DNA of 64,000 bases from Gnetum montanum (GCA_015680685.1 MNCI01017705.1:55457-119456), one strand, 5' to 3'; positions 1 through 11,439 are shown, counted from the stretch's first letter. A program made the numbers and translations. The notes: a model not told the origin generated them from the sequence alone.

Positions 1-327
1 AAATAAATAAACTAAGTGAATGCTGCAATGATGAAGTAATCTTGATCTTTATTGCCGGTCATGTGCGTGTCCAAGTACGGCACACTCGAATAAAGACACC
101 CTACAATTACATTCACCACACTGCGGGCAGACACGGGAAAAAATCTAACTCTGGAGGGATCAAACTGCTAGAGCTTCGCTACTCTAAAATTGGGATCCTA
201 AATAAGGGAGAGCCACGTCTTATTTATAGATATAGTAGCGAACTGCGATATCACATACGCGATATCGTAGGGGAAGATGCGATATCGGGTACGCAATATC
301 GCGGCCTGTGCGAATCACGTCTCATCA
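1..327 (-). repeat. LTR fragment of a TGATG-family element, cut by the window edge
   Basis: This is the U3-R part of a minus-strand LTR. It ends with CATCA at 323-327 and has GATATC/GCGATATCGC palindromes at about 245-305. A minus-strand TATA box (TATAAATA) lies at 221-228 and an AATAAA signal at 48-53. It matches the LTRs of elements A and C closely. The sequence right after 327 is integrase code on the other strand, so the LTR is inserted into an older element. The remainder lies outside the window. Confidence 0.85.
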
Positions 328-845
328 GCAAGTATAGAAAGGATTGGAGCACAAAAGTCAATGATGGCCTTTGGGCCTACTGCTCAACTTGGAAACTTCC
401 TATAGGTTATTCTCCCTATGAGCTTGTGTACGAAAAATTACCAACACTTCCTATTCAATCTAAACTATGTACACTTTTAATAGCTTGTGACCTTGATCTT
501 GACCTTGACTCGAGTCTAGTCCAAAAGGAATGACTGATGAATCCCAACCTGCTAGATGAAAATCAATTAACATCCTTATCATCTAATGAGTTTTTGAAGT
601 CCTATAACAAAAAGCATCATGACCTAAAAATCAAAAAAGTCAAATTTCAACTAGGAGATAAGGTTATCTACTGGAACCCCATACATGTACCTCAATGAAC
701 TAAGCTTCAAACATTGTGAAAAGGACCTTACATTATTTATGAGACTTTTTTTTCTAGGGCCATGATGATCTATAAACCTAAGAGCCTAAACAAAAAATAG
801 TTAGTCAACATCCAACAAATTAAACCTTTCTATGAGTATACACTA
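328..845 (+). pseudogene. Integrase C-terminal part of a Ty3/Gypsy element (degraded)
   Basis: The frame opens directly after the inserted LTR with SKYRKDWSTKVNDGLWAY, which matches the integrase of the minus-strand copy at 58079-58381. It continues through YSPYELVYEK, typical of the region after the catalytic core. Near 690-760 there is a GPY/F-like module (KGPYII), and the piece ends near IKPFYE. Stops occur at 531 and later. One falls just before KGPYII, where family members usually have Trp, so TGG to TGA is the likely change. Integrase joins retroelement cDNA to host DNA; this copy cannot, because its catalytic core is missing and stops are present. It shows that this superfamily has, or had, pol-bearing members. 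Confidence 0.85.
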
Positions 846-910
846 GCTAACACAACAAGCACCTTATCAGATGGACAACCATGCTCCATATTTTAGATCT
901 CCTCCTTTCA

Positions 911-930
911 ACTTAGTTGTGGGGGAAATG
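911..930 (+). other. Internal polypurine-tract-like motif (PPT1)
   Basis: A TTAGTTGTGGGGGAAATGG-type sequence lies here. It closely resembles the motif that abuts the 3' LTR but sits 2 kb upstream of it. It is followed by TTTTGTTTTACA-like sequence, as in elements A, B, C and D. Confidence 0.6.
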
Positions 931-2884
931 GTCATCTATGTTAACAATACAAGCAGCTCCTTAGTTTTTCAACATTTTTGTTTTACAACTTTTTGTTTCA
1001 TACATTCTTTAGTTTACATCTTTTTTTTATGTTATTAATCTTTTCTAATTTTTTTACACCATCATTAGTACATTTGCTAGTTCTTGAATATTTTACACTT
1101 TGTTTTATATTTTCTCTTATTTGGTGTGGTTTTTTAGCTTTTTTTTACTAAGTGCTAAGTACATTGGTAATACCTTACTTGATGGTGGTATGTACTATTT
1201 TTGCTATTTGATTGTTGGTGTCTAGTTTCTAGCTTTGAATTTCATTACAGATGATTAGGACATGGTTTCTTTTTCATGCAATAGGAAGTGAGCCCACAGC
1301 ATCCACCCATCCACAAACTCTATGGTTTTTCTTATTTTGGAAATATGCAGTCCCTTTTTCATTAATAAAACTTTAATAAATGTGTGACTTTGGAAGTTTC
1401 TAGAATTGGGAAGGATTCAAAGGTTTGAATAGGGTGTGGCTTCAAGAGGATTCAATATTCTTTGTGCTTTTTTGTTTTCCTAGGTGCATGTGTGTTTTCA
1501 TGGACTTCTTACCATTCCATGTCATCCAATAATAAGAAGTTGAATAAGTCCTTGCATGGTGTGGTTCTCATCAAAAAGAAAAAAAAAAGGATGAGGATTC
1601 AAAGCACACCCCTTGGATAAAATAAATGCATATGTCTTTGCATGATGCGGTTCTCATTTCAAAAAAAAAACATAATGGGAATTCAAAGCACAACCCTTAG
1701 ACAGAATAAATGGGTTATAAGCACTGGTTATGGGACTAGTCCCCTCTAACTAAGGCCCTTCCTTACTTCCTACTTCTTATCTAATAAGGAACAATGGTTG
1801 TTTTGTGGGAACACTCTTATGTCTCAAGGTATGGATTAGTCTTAGAATGTCGATGTGAAGTCACTGAATGTGGTTGGTTTTTCTCTAGACTAAGGATGGA
1901 TCTTATCAAGTCATTTAACCATAAAATCTACAAGGGACTTCATGTGATCGTAATTAGGAACTCCATCCCACTTTCTCTCTCATCCATCTATGCTTTCCAT
2001 GTCTCACTTCATTGTCAGTTTCATGTTTTTGTTTGATGTCCTAGTTTGATGTGTCGGAATTCTTAATTGATTACTTCTAGGTTTTTGTACTTAACCTTCA
2101 ATAATCATTAATCATCCATGGAGCCTACAAACTCTTTGGTTTGAAGTTATGCAAGGGCATAAGAGGCTTGTGCCTGCTTTGGGGAGGACCCACATGCATA
2201 TGTTTTGGTTGGGTTAGTTAAGTTCTTTACCCTTAAATACTTTTACAATCAAATTCTTTTTGTTTACCCCAACAGTGGCATCCAATTGTGCACATCTTCA
2301 CAACAATTTTCAATGAACCTTCCTTTTTATTGTTGTAAATTCTTATACCCTCTTCAAATATTTCCTTGTATTGAACTTTTTCAAATTTAATGGACCACTT
2401 AATTTAATTAACCGTATATATCAACCTTCCCACTAATATTATTCAAGGAACCAATCAACCACAATCACAACCTAGCCTAGTGTAACCACTGATGAGATAA
2501 GGCATTTAATAGTTATGTGTTACACATTGCATACTAATTCATGATTCTATTGTGATTGTAGAGGGAAGCATGGACTGGAAGTGAGACTATCTTCACCAAG
2601 GATGTAGTAGTACCACACAATAAGAATTGTTTGTGATTGTTAGATCTCTTTTCTCTCTCTCATTCTTCTACTACCAAGAGGTGTTGGATGTCAATGTTAT
2701 CCAGGGTGTTGAATTCTCTTATCATGAACACCCCATTTTGTAAAAATTGCACTTTCATACACTTGGGCACTCAAAGTCTATTGTTTTAATTGAGTTAGTT
2801 TGTATGCAATCAATAATCCCATACCTACCAAATATTTTGTAAAGAATTTGTTCCTTCCCTTCTACACTCAAGGACGAGTTTTCA
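931..2884 (+). other. 3' non-coding region of the plus-strand element
   Basis: I find no credible coding frame. Two blocks recur in the other elements. One at about 1545-1790 contains GCATGGTGTGGTTCTCATC-like repeats and a GGATTCAAAGCACAMCCC motif. The other at about 2100-2215 contains AAGGGCATAAGAGGC followed by CTTTGGGGAGGACCCAC. Both also appear, on the minus strand, in A, B and D, and the second also in C. Confidence 0.6.
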
Positions 2885-2902
2885 TTCAGTCCTGGGGATA
2901 TG
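2885..2902 (+). other. Polypurine tract (PPT2) before the 3' LTR
   Basis: CATTCAGTCCTGGGGATA directly precedes the TGATG start of the LTR. In retroelements this site primes plus-strand DNA synthesis. It is the degraded equivalent of the AGTCATGGGGGTA-type tract in A and C. Confidence 0.65.
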
Positions 2903-3736
2903 ATGAATCACATTTACATCTACTCTGATGTCAAGCATGCAACATCGAAGCTACAATGTTGCGTACGCGACATCAGGGTCTAGATGCGACATCACATATG
3001 CGATGTCAAAGTGTATACTCTAGGCCTATAAATACTATGCTTAGGCTTTAGTTTTCACAATTAGTTTTTCGATCATTCTTTGTCAAAGTAGCAAAGCTCT
3101 TGCCATTTCTTTTCCTCAGAAGGATTCTAAGTGTGTATGGTTCTTTGTTCGAGCATTGATGTACCTGAGCATAGCAATGTGATACGAATAAATGAACTCT
3201 TTTGACAATCCTTGCAACATTGAGAATAACTTAATATTTTCTTTATTGCATTTTACTTTCATGTTGTTTACTTTAATGCATTTGAATTAAGCACTTTATT
3301 TCTAGCAGTTAATGAACAAGAGCACAACCACTTCGAGCATTCATATAGTACTTGGTAACCTAGCAACATTTAACATTTGGTAACCCAGCAATGCTATATG
3401 TGTTCAGGATGTGTCCAGGAAAGTGGGGCGGTTACTTGTGTTAGGCTAGCTAGGCAATAGATGAATTAGATCTTTAATTACTTTACCTTTCATTCTTGTT
3501 GTAGGTGATCAAACTCATAAAATGTAAAATAAAAAAAATCATATACCTCAATTACACTTAAACCACATGCTTGAACTTCACAAGTGTAGTTGGGAAGACA
3601 ATGAATGTTCTCAATGCCCATTTCACTTCCTAGAAGAGCTAGTGCATGAGATAACCATACATCCACGAAATTCAACTAGATCGCATGTAACACCTTATGA
3701 TTCGTATGGTTGGGCATAGCGAGACCTCATTGCTCA
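2903..3736 (+). repeat. 3' LTR of the plus-strand TGATG-family element
   Basis: It starts TGATGAATCACATT and has palindromic GACATC/GATGTC repeats at about 2925-3010. A TATA box (TATAAATA) lies at 3027-3034 and AATAAA at 3187-3192. The distal half matches the LTRs of B and G, including the paired 'TTGGTAACC' motif region near 3350. The end is worn (CTCATTGCTCA), so position 3736 is approximate. The 5' end of this element lies outside the window, so no TSD can be checked. Confidence 0.75.
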
Positions 3737-4219
3737 TAATTAATAGTTGAACTTTATCATAAAAAATAAATAATTATCATTAGGGGGTGTTGGAACCCAA
3801 ATGTTTTTAAATAATATCCATCCTTGGGGTGTGGTAAAAAAAGAAAATAAAAGAAATAAAAAAATAATATTTAGCCCCAAAACATATAATCAATTTAGAA
3901 CTTTATAACTCAATATTATTCAATAAAATCAAACCCATAACTTAGAGGTTCCAAATCAAGAGTCTTACCACTAGTCTAATACTAGGTCAAGAGACATACT
4001 CTTTCACAATAATTATTATGGGTATGTATTGCTTGGACTTTGTTACAGAATAACTCTAGGCCAAGAGATAAACTTTTGAAAGAGAATTGTTATGGGAGAA
4101 TGTACATTAGCTTTGAATTTATTTTTCAACATGAAAATCAATTCTCAATGAATCAGTCATGGGATTTCATTGATTTGATAAAGAAAAAGATTCTCTTGGC
4201 CATATGATAGATATATAGC
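3737..4219. other. Spacer with a SINE-like copy
   Basis: This is AT-rich sequence without coding potential. A degraded, reverse-oriented copy of the tRNA-like SINE lies at about 3877-4000. The last five bases (4215-4219, ATAGC) are the left target site duplication of element A. Confidence 0.5.
3877..4000 (-). repeat. tRNA-derived SINE-like repeat, copy 1
   Basis: It matches in reverse complement the copy at 11440-11545, which has an A-box-like part and a B-box-like GGTTCGA. Shared text includes CCAAATCAAGAGTCTTACCA and the AACTTTATAA tail region. I recognised it by comparing the four copies in this window. Confidence 0.55.
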
Positions 4220-5016
4220 TGATGAGTGGCGAGATACCCCTACACTCAACCATACAAATACGAGCGTAGCATGCACGATCTGGTCGAACTCAGTAGACTA
4301 CGTGTCTACACGCCCCATGGAACACTTAGGGTTAATCATTCGTTGTCTTCCCAGACTTACTTGTAGTTGTCACGGTGTATGGTTAAGTAAGTCTGAGGTA
4401 TGTGATTTTTATGCTTTTTATGTTTTTGTCTCCTATGCTAACAAGGTGAAGGGTAGAGAGACTAATTACTAACTCTAACTAATGAACTAAGTCTAAATTA
4501 ACCTAGCATCAACATTCGTTCCCACTTACCGTACACACCCTCAACCGATGCAACCTTGGCTACCAAACGCTAATCGTTGCTGGGATCACCAAGCGTAACA
4601 CACGTGCTTGAAGTGGTTGTACTAAGGCACTTAACTAGGAGAGAAGGGTTGAAAGAGAAAGTAGTAAATAACAGATAAGAAATAACAATAAAGAAAATCC
4701 TAATTAGCCTATTCTATGTACTGCAAGGTTTATCCACGAAGCTCGTATTTATTGCCGTACACAAACTTGTGTTTAGGTACAATGTCTACTCGAATAAAGA
4801 TCCATTCACTTTGGGACTCCTATTGTGGGCACATGGAAAATATTCTATCTCTGGAGTGATCAATCTGCTAGAGTTTCCCTACTGTTTAGCCTAGGATGAT
4901 CAAACAAGGGAGAGCCGTCTCTTATTTATAGATATGATGGCGCATCGTGATATCGTGTACGCGATATCGCAGGGGAAGATGCGATATCGCAGCCCATGCG
5001 ATATCATGTCCCATCA
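4220..5016 (-). repeat. 3' LTR of element A
   Basis: This 797-bp LTR has terminal TGATG/CATCA inverted repeats. GATATC palindromes (GCGATATCGC) lie at about 4945-5010, followed on the minus strand by a TATAAATA box near 4920-4930. It is clearly paired with 10445-11255. Confidence 0.92.
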
Positions 5017-5036
5017 TACCCCCATGACTAAATGAA
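5017..5036 (-). other. Polypurine tract (PPT2) of element A
   Basis: On the minus strand the sequence TTTAGTCATGGGGGTA runs straight into the TGATGGG start of the 3' LTR. This is the expected site for priming the plus strand. Confidence 0.8.
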
Positions 5037-6985
5037 AAATCATCCTTGAGTTCCTTACAATAATATCAGGAAGGTATGGGATTATTGACTCAAATGAAAC
5101 TAATGGGATGACATGTGAACGGATCATCATTACAAGACACAACAAAACTAGTGTTCATGACAACAAGGGTGAACACCTTATTACATTGACATCAGGCCTC
5201 ATTTGGCAGTTGAGAAAGAGAGAAAAAAAGAAATTTTTACTTCTTCCAATGCCAAGATTGCATCTTTCGTTGTTCATCTGTAAGCCCATCATCAATCTCA
5301 TTCCTTGCAAGTTGCTTCAGCACTACTCCATTCCAAGTGCTCCCTCCAGATCCGGTCTTTTGTTGCATGATCACCATCTGCACACACAACACAGTCTTAT
5401 ATTAGTAAGGGTAAATGAATTTCAATGTGGTTGATACCTTGTTGTGGTGAAAATCCATTGGCTGGGTTGTGGTATGGCTGATTCAGGTTTGGAGATATAT
5501 TAATGATGGCTACCGAAGGTGTAGGGGTTAGGAGAAAATCAAAAAAATTGGGCCCCGTACACCCATGACTAATCACGAACCACCGGTAGCGAGAGAATGG
5601 AAAAAGAAAAGGAATAAGAAAGATGAATAAAAAGAGACAACGGTAACGTCGATAAAGTGGATGTCAAGATGGAAATGAACGAAATAAAATGGATTGCGAA
5701 AATGTTAAGGGAAAGAATTTAACAGATGCACCAAATAGGAATGCCAATGGGTCCTCTCCAAAGCAAGCTCTTGCCCTTCATGCCCTAACAAACCCACATT
5801 CAAAGAGTCCGTAAGCTCTGGGAATGTCCTTTGGAACAATAGTTAAAGTCTTAACCGTGAGAATTTACCAAAAATAAAATAATGTATCTACCAAAATATA
5901 CACTAGTGATACAACCGACAATGAGGTGAACAATGGAGAAAAGGGTGGAGAGAAGAGAATGGAATGAAATCGCAACAATAAGATGGTGTACAGCCCCTTA
6001 TAGATTTCATGATTAATGTGACTTGACAAATCTCATTCCAACTCTGGCCTCAAACCGACCACATCCAGTGACTTCGCATCAATGCATTTGGCCAATCCAT
6101 CCACTTGAGTAAGAAGAATGCATCTCCAAAGAGCCACCACCATTTTGACAAAACAAATGAGGAGAGAATGGGAAGCGAGAAGGGCCTTAGTTAGTGGGAA
6201 CGTTTTTGGTTCCATAACCAGTGCTTGTAGCCCAAGGGATTATTTCATCTAAGGGGTGTGCTTTGAATTCTCACTTTTTTTTCTCTCTCTCTCTCTTTTT
6301 TGTTTTGTGTTTTTATGCGTGAGAACCACACCATGCAAAGAATTCTTATTTTTATTGACTCAGCTTCCGAGAATTGGGTGACATCAGAATGATAAGAAAA
6401 CTCAAGAAGAAAACATCCAAGCACCCAAGAAAACGGCTAACATAAATGCATCAAGTTCCTTTGAAGTCACAGCCTTTTCAAACCTTGAGTCCTTCCTTAG
6501 TTTGAGAAATACCTAGTCACCAATTCGTTAAAGTTCTTATTAGAAAGGGGAATGTACATTTCCAAGCCAAGAGAGACCATAGAAATTGGTGGATGTATGG
6601 ATGAAGTGAACTCATTGCCTACCATATCAAAAGAACATACCTTAGTGTCAACATCATAACTTAAAGGTAAAAACCAAACATTAGCAATCAATGAAAATAG
6701 TTCATACCATCGTGAAGAACATTTATTGGGTGACAAACTTACAAGGTGGATAACACACACACAAACACACACAAAAAATTGGAAAAGTATAACGATGTTG
6801 CAAAACAAAAACAAGAAAAGTTAAAGAAATTTGTAAAACAAAAATGTGTTAAACAAAAACATGTAAAACAAAAATGTGTAAAACAAAAACTTGTAAAACA
6901 AAAATGTGTAAAAAAAAACTTGTAAAAAAAACATGTAAAAAAAACTAAAAAGAACTGAGGACCTTCAATGATTAGCATAGGTGGC
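5037..6985 (-). other. 3' non-coding region of element A
   Basis: I see no credible coding frame. On the minus strand, right after PPT1, there is a minisatellite of TTTTTGTTTTACA units (about 6805-6950). Next come a GTGTGGTTCTCA block (6225-6340) and a conserved block around 5745-5830 (CTTTGGAGAGGACCCAT). These are shared with B, D and the plus-strand element at 931-2884; the last block is also in C. Confidence 0.65.
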
Positions 6986-9900
6986 CATCTCCCCCATGAC
7001 TAAATTGCAAGGGAGAGATCCAAAATAATGAACGTCTATTTGAATTTCGTAAAAGTGCCCAACTTCTCCCTACTAATGTTCTCAAATTAAGGGGTGGAAG
7101 TTGGCAACACTCATATTCCAATGTGTTTATCCCTTCATTATTAGCATGAGTTCCCTCAGTTCGTTCTGTGCATATTAGTTTGCTCTTCCTAGTAGCTGTC
7201 AACCACGGGGTGTCTACTACTAGTGTGGTTGCTACATACAGGCACCTCTGAATTTGTATTTCTTGGGCACACCGATCACATGGAAGAGATGCTGAACATT
7301 CTTCCATGTCATCACCCTCTGAGTCACTGTATGTGATGCACGAAACTTTCTTCTTCTCGATCTTTCCATATATGTTTATCTTAGATATCTGCAAGGAAAG
7401 ATCGCAGATCCCTAGGTAAGCATCTACTATACTTAGCCATGGCCTTCCCATTATAATTGGGAAGCCCCCTTTGTTACTATTAACTTCAATCACCAAGAAG
7501 TTAGCTGGGTATGACCACCCACACACAGTGGTAATGATGTCCTCCATCAATCCCAAGGGAATGGTGATGGACTGGTCAACCAGCTCAAGTTGAATGTTGC
7601 TCTTCTTAAGTTGGGGTAGGTTCCAAGCCTGATACATTTCTCGTGATATTAAATTGAATCTGGAACCTGAGTCAAGAAGAGCCTTATGTAGTTCATTCTC
7701 TGCGATTTGTAAATAGATTAAGGGGCTCCCAGGGTTAGATAGCTTCTTGGGAAGGTGGCCTACCTTGACCCAGTCAGTTACGATATGTGTTAACATAACC
7801 ATATGTGTACAACTCTATTGTTGAACTGAAGGGTGCTCCGAAGTGTTAGATGGTGGAGGAGTTTACATGGGCTCAACCGCTTGTTGTGAGAGTTTGTTTG
7901 GGCTTCTGGTTCTGAAGAAGGGTCTTCTCTTTTTACAGTTGTTAGAACTAGGAGCAGGTTAAATATTTATAGCTCTTGCAGTGTTACGTTGCTGCGGTTG
8001 AGTAGGGAGTTCCCCTTGCATTGTTGGAGCAAGTTGTATGGGAACTATAGGTGGAAGAGGTGCGAATGGAGTTGGAGGATGGGATGAATGTGGAATGTCT
8101 CCTGAAGGAGAAGGAGTCCTCCTGAAGTACTCCTAAACTTGGTAGTGACGTTGGGAAGTTGTGTGACCCATAGAGTCACTTGGAGAAACTGGCTGCTGCA
8201 CATAGTAACCATATGGATTTGGCTGCCGGTAAGGATACTGTTGTGTCGACAGTAGCATCCCCCATGACTTTGGGTATTGCCACTGCTGATGCTATCCGAT
8301 GGGTTGTGGTGGAATTCCACTTGGATAGTACGTTAGTGGTTGGTGGAACTGCCTTGGGTTACCTTGAGGATAAGGTAACCTTCGGGGTGTTTGCCTTTGG
8401 TTAAGTCTCGGATTAAGTGCATACACCCCAGACTCCTGTAGATGTGAGATAATTGGACAACATCCCTTAGGATGGTCATATTGGCAGATCTCACATCCAC
8501 CGTCATCGTCTGCGTCTAAATCCATAGCCCCATCGAAGATAGTAATTTTCCCCTTACCCTTGTTATGTGTAGGGCCCGAATCTCTTTGCTTTGTTTTACC
8601 TTTGTCACTACTTCATTCCACCTTAAACTCTTCTACGATTTTTAAGACACTTTCAAGTCTAGAGTGTAAGGAATCCCACAATTGGTCTACCTTAGCCAAT
8701 ACTTCTGTTGTTAATTTTTGAATTGGCAAGGTTTTTCAATTCACCAACTCTTCGAGTGGTGACTCATCCTCCTCATCACAAAATCTCACTCCCTTCTTCC
8801 GAAGGGAGGGATCATGGTTGTATTCTTCCGCACTTTTCCTTTTTCATAGCTCACCTTCTTCTTTTGCTACTTGCTCCAACAAGCGATGTACTTCATGGGC
8901 TCTAAGTTCTAATAGTCTCCCTTAGGCATAAGTCCCAAGGATTCTTCTAGTTTCATGCCTTAGCCCATCCACGATGTGGTGAAGTTGATCCCATTGAGCG
9001 TGTCCATGGCCCGGGCAACGATGTAACAATGTATAGTAGCGGGCCATGGCAGCATCCAAGGGTTCATGAGTACCTTGCTTCCATCCTTGGATCTGCTTAC
9101 GCAAATTAGACACTCTGGAGTACGTTTGATACTTATCATTGAAGAGTTCTAACATCGTACTCCACCTCCTGATGGTTTTCGGCTCTAGGGACCGGTACCA
9201 ACTCTTTGCTTCTTTGGTGAGTGTCCTGGGAAACAACTTAAGTTTTTGCCACTCGTTTTCTATGTTCTGCAAGGTGCAGGCATCATGGAATGCCTATAAA
9301 TGATGTTGTAGATCAGTGTTGTATCCCCCTTTAAAGCGTGGGATATTGTTCATGTCTAAGTGTTTGATCCGACTGTCCTTTTGATGCCTTATTGGAATCC
9401 TTACAGCCTCCGTGATATCGAGCATACTTCTGGTTGCAAGTAGAGGCTGGTCATGATCATCTCTTTCATGATGCCTATGATGTCTTCGTTGTTCCCTACT
9501 CTCCCTTTGATCATGCCCTTGTCCTCTCTCTTGACTTTCCTGTCGAGGTCTCTCGTTTCATCTACCTCTATCCTCACCATTATGTTCATGGTAGCTACGC
9601 CTAGATGTGGAAGGAGAGGGTGAGTGGGGAGATGAAGGAGAAGAAGAAGGGGAACCATCACCATGACGATGCTTCTTACCTTCTCTTCGGCTGCTACAGC
9701 CCTGATCGTGATTACGATCTAAGTGCCCGTCCTTATCATGAGTTGTTGTTCCCTTTGTGAACAATTGGTGTTCACGGGAATCAGAACCAATGTTATGTAT
9801 CAGTGATCGTAGGTTCTAATACCCAACCTCCTTACCATCGTTAAGAGGGGGAACATCATTTGCTAGGGAACCCATGATAATGGGTTCCTCATCTCCTATT

Positions 9901-10304
9901 TTACTAAGGACATGCGGACCTTTGTCCTTCAATAGTGTATGTTGGCTCTCCTGCCTTGAGTCCCTGATATGTTGTGCTTCTATGGGATGATAATCCCTTT
10001 TATCAAAATCTGCTATAACGTATTCAGCATAGAGCTGTGTCATGCCAATCTGTGCCAAAGCATGGAGGAGCATGTTAGGGATTGATTGATCTAGAGGTAA
10101 CACGATGTTACCTTGCAGATCTCTCCATCGCAGCTGTTCGTCTTGATGGAGGATAAAGGTAAAGTTTGGAATATACTCATTGGGATGAGTATAGACCATC
10201 CAGTATTGTTGAGGACTTGGCTAATTTTGGTTATGTGTTTTTGATTGCCGACTATCTTGTGTATTATCCCTAGGTGGTGAGTTGCTTTTGTTAGAAGAAG
10301 ACAT
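6972..10304 (-). pseudogene. Gag-protease polyprotein of element A (one frame, several stops)
   Basis: The ATG at 10302-10304 (MSSSNKSNSPPRDN) opens a frame of 1111 codons to 6972 with no frameshift that I can find. It is broken only by in-frame stops, for example near 10223, 9813, 9555, 9298 and 8919. A low-complexity Ser/Pro and Arg/Glu/His stretch lies at 9764-9480. The retrotransposon Gag domain at about 9330-8850 shows SWYRSLEPKTIRRW and LELFNDKYQTYSRV. A zinc-knuckle-like CEICQYDHPKGCC lies near 8455-8495. The aspartic protease at about 7760-7380 has LLDSGSRFNLI (active-site DSG) and IIMGRPWL. Gag would form the virus-like particle and the protease would cut the polyprotein. One stop (HHL*AFHDAC) sits where B and G have Gln, so it is a CAA to TAA change. 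Confidence 0.88.
6989..7005 (-). other. Internal PPT-like motif (PPT1) of element A
   Basis: On the minus strand this reads TTTAGTCATGGGGGAGA, almost the same as the true PPT at 5017-5036, but it lies at the very end of the Gag-protease frame. Equivalent motifs are present in every TGATG element of the window that can be compared. Confidence 0.65.
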
Positions 10305-10426
10305 TGTTATCAATGTGCTAATTTTACCGTTATATAAATTTTTCTTATAATTAACTCGAAGGTTCATTTAGGCTCCCAACGATGTGAGTGATATCCTATG
10401 TTCTATTCGGCGCACAAACACTTAAT

Positions 10427-10444
10427 CCCTGGCAATGGCACCAA
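10427..10444 (-). other. Primer binding site of element A (tRNA-Asp type)
   Basis: TGGTGCCATTGCCAGGG on the minus strand begins next to the 5' LTR. It differs from the complement of the plant tRNA-Asp 3' end (TGGCGCCGTTGCCGGGGA, recalled) at three sites, all C-to-T or G-to-A. Confidence 0.75.
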
Positions 10445-11255
10445 TGATGAGTGGCGAGATACCCCTACACTCAACGATACAAATACGAGCGTAGCACATG
10501 CGATCTGGTCAAACTCCGCAGACTAAGTGCCTACAGGCCCCATGGAACACTTAGGGTTAATCATTCGTTGTCTTCCCAGACTTGTAGTTGTCACAGTGTA
10601 TGGTTAAGTAAGTCTGAGGTATATGATTTTTATGCTTTTTTATGTTTTTGTCTCCTATGCTAACAAGGTGAAGGGTAGAGAGACTAATTACTAACTCTAA
10701 CTAATGAACTAAGTCTAAATTAACCTAGCGTCAGCATCCGTTCCCACTTATCGTACACACCCTGAACCGATGCAACCTTGGCTACCAAAAGCTAATCGTT
10801 GGTGGGATCACCAAACGTAACGCACGTGCTCAAAGTGGTCATACTGAGGCACTTAACTAGGAGAGAAGGGTTGAGAGAGAAAGTAGTAAATAACAGATAA
10901 GCAATAACAATAAAGAAAATCCTAATTAGCCTATTCCATGTACTGCAAGGTTTATCCACAAAGCTCGTCTTTATTGCCGTACACAAACTTGTGTTCAGGT
11001 ACAATGTCTGCTCGAATAAAGATCCGTTCACTTTGGGACTCCTATTGCGGGCACATGGAAAATATTCTATCTCTGGAGTGATCAATCTGCCAAAGTTTCT
11101 CTACTGTTTAGCCTAGGATGATCAAACAAGGGAGAGTCGCCTCTTATTTATAGATATGACAGCACACCGCGATATCGCATACGCAATATCACAAGGGAAG
11201 ATGCAATATCGCGAGGGATGCGATATTGCAGCCCATGCGATATCGCGTCCCATCA
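10445..11255 (-). repeat. 5' LTR of element A
   Basis: This 811-bp LTR has GCGATATCGC-type palindromes at about 11165-11250, a TATAAATA box at 11145-11152 and AATAAA at 10970-10975. U3 is only about 110 bp before the TATA box, so most of the LTR is R-U5. The right edge abuts the ATAGC duplication. Confidence 0.92.
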
Positions 11256-11439
11256 ATAGCTAAACTAGTAAGTAGTTTGGTTACCCAACAATCAATATGT
11301 GAACCCAAAAGTGACAAATACTCATTTTTTTATATTATTCACACTCATAGTTAGCTTTAGTTAAGTTATTTTCTATTTTTAGCAAAATGAACCATACAAC
11401 ATTATTGACAATATGTCTTAGTCACATTTAATCATACAT

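Larger units (their letters stand above)
4220..11255 (-). mobile_element. Element A: TGATG-family LTR retrotransposon with Gag-protease and no RT or integrase
   Basis: This is a complete 7036-bp element flanked by the perfect 5-bp duplication ATAGC (4215-4219 and 11256-11260). In transcription order (minus strand) it has the 5' LTR at 10445-11255, a tRNA-Asp-like PBS, one Gag-protease frame (10304-6972), an internal PPT-like motif, about 2 kb of non-coding DNA, the 3' PPT and the 3' LTR at 4220-5016. No RT, RNase H or integrase motif is visible. It is therefore non-autonomous and would need polymerase supplied by a relative. Confidence 0.92.

Noticed and set aside
1794-2390. Two plus-strand frames of 80 and 61 residues
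   Set aside because: They lie in the non-coding 3' region of a retroelement and overlap blocks conserved on both strands regardless of frame. The text is low-complexity and lacks family motifs.
4945-5010. GATATC palindromes as a CRISPR-like or satellite array
   Set aside because: They are part of LTR U3 and recur only at that position in each LTR and in the internal module of C, without regular spacers.
6497-6978. Minus-strand frames rich in Phe/Cys/Thr
   Set aside because: They come from the TTTTTGTTTTACA minisatellite and CA repeats, not from a protein gene.
8180-8404. Plus-strand frame inside element A
   Set aside because: It is the antisense shadow of the Gag-protease frame, which has clear domains.
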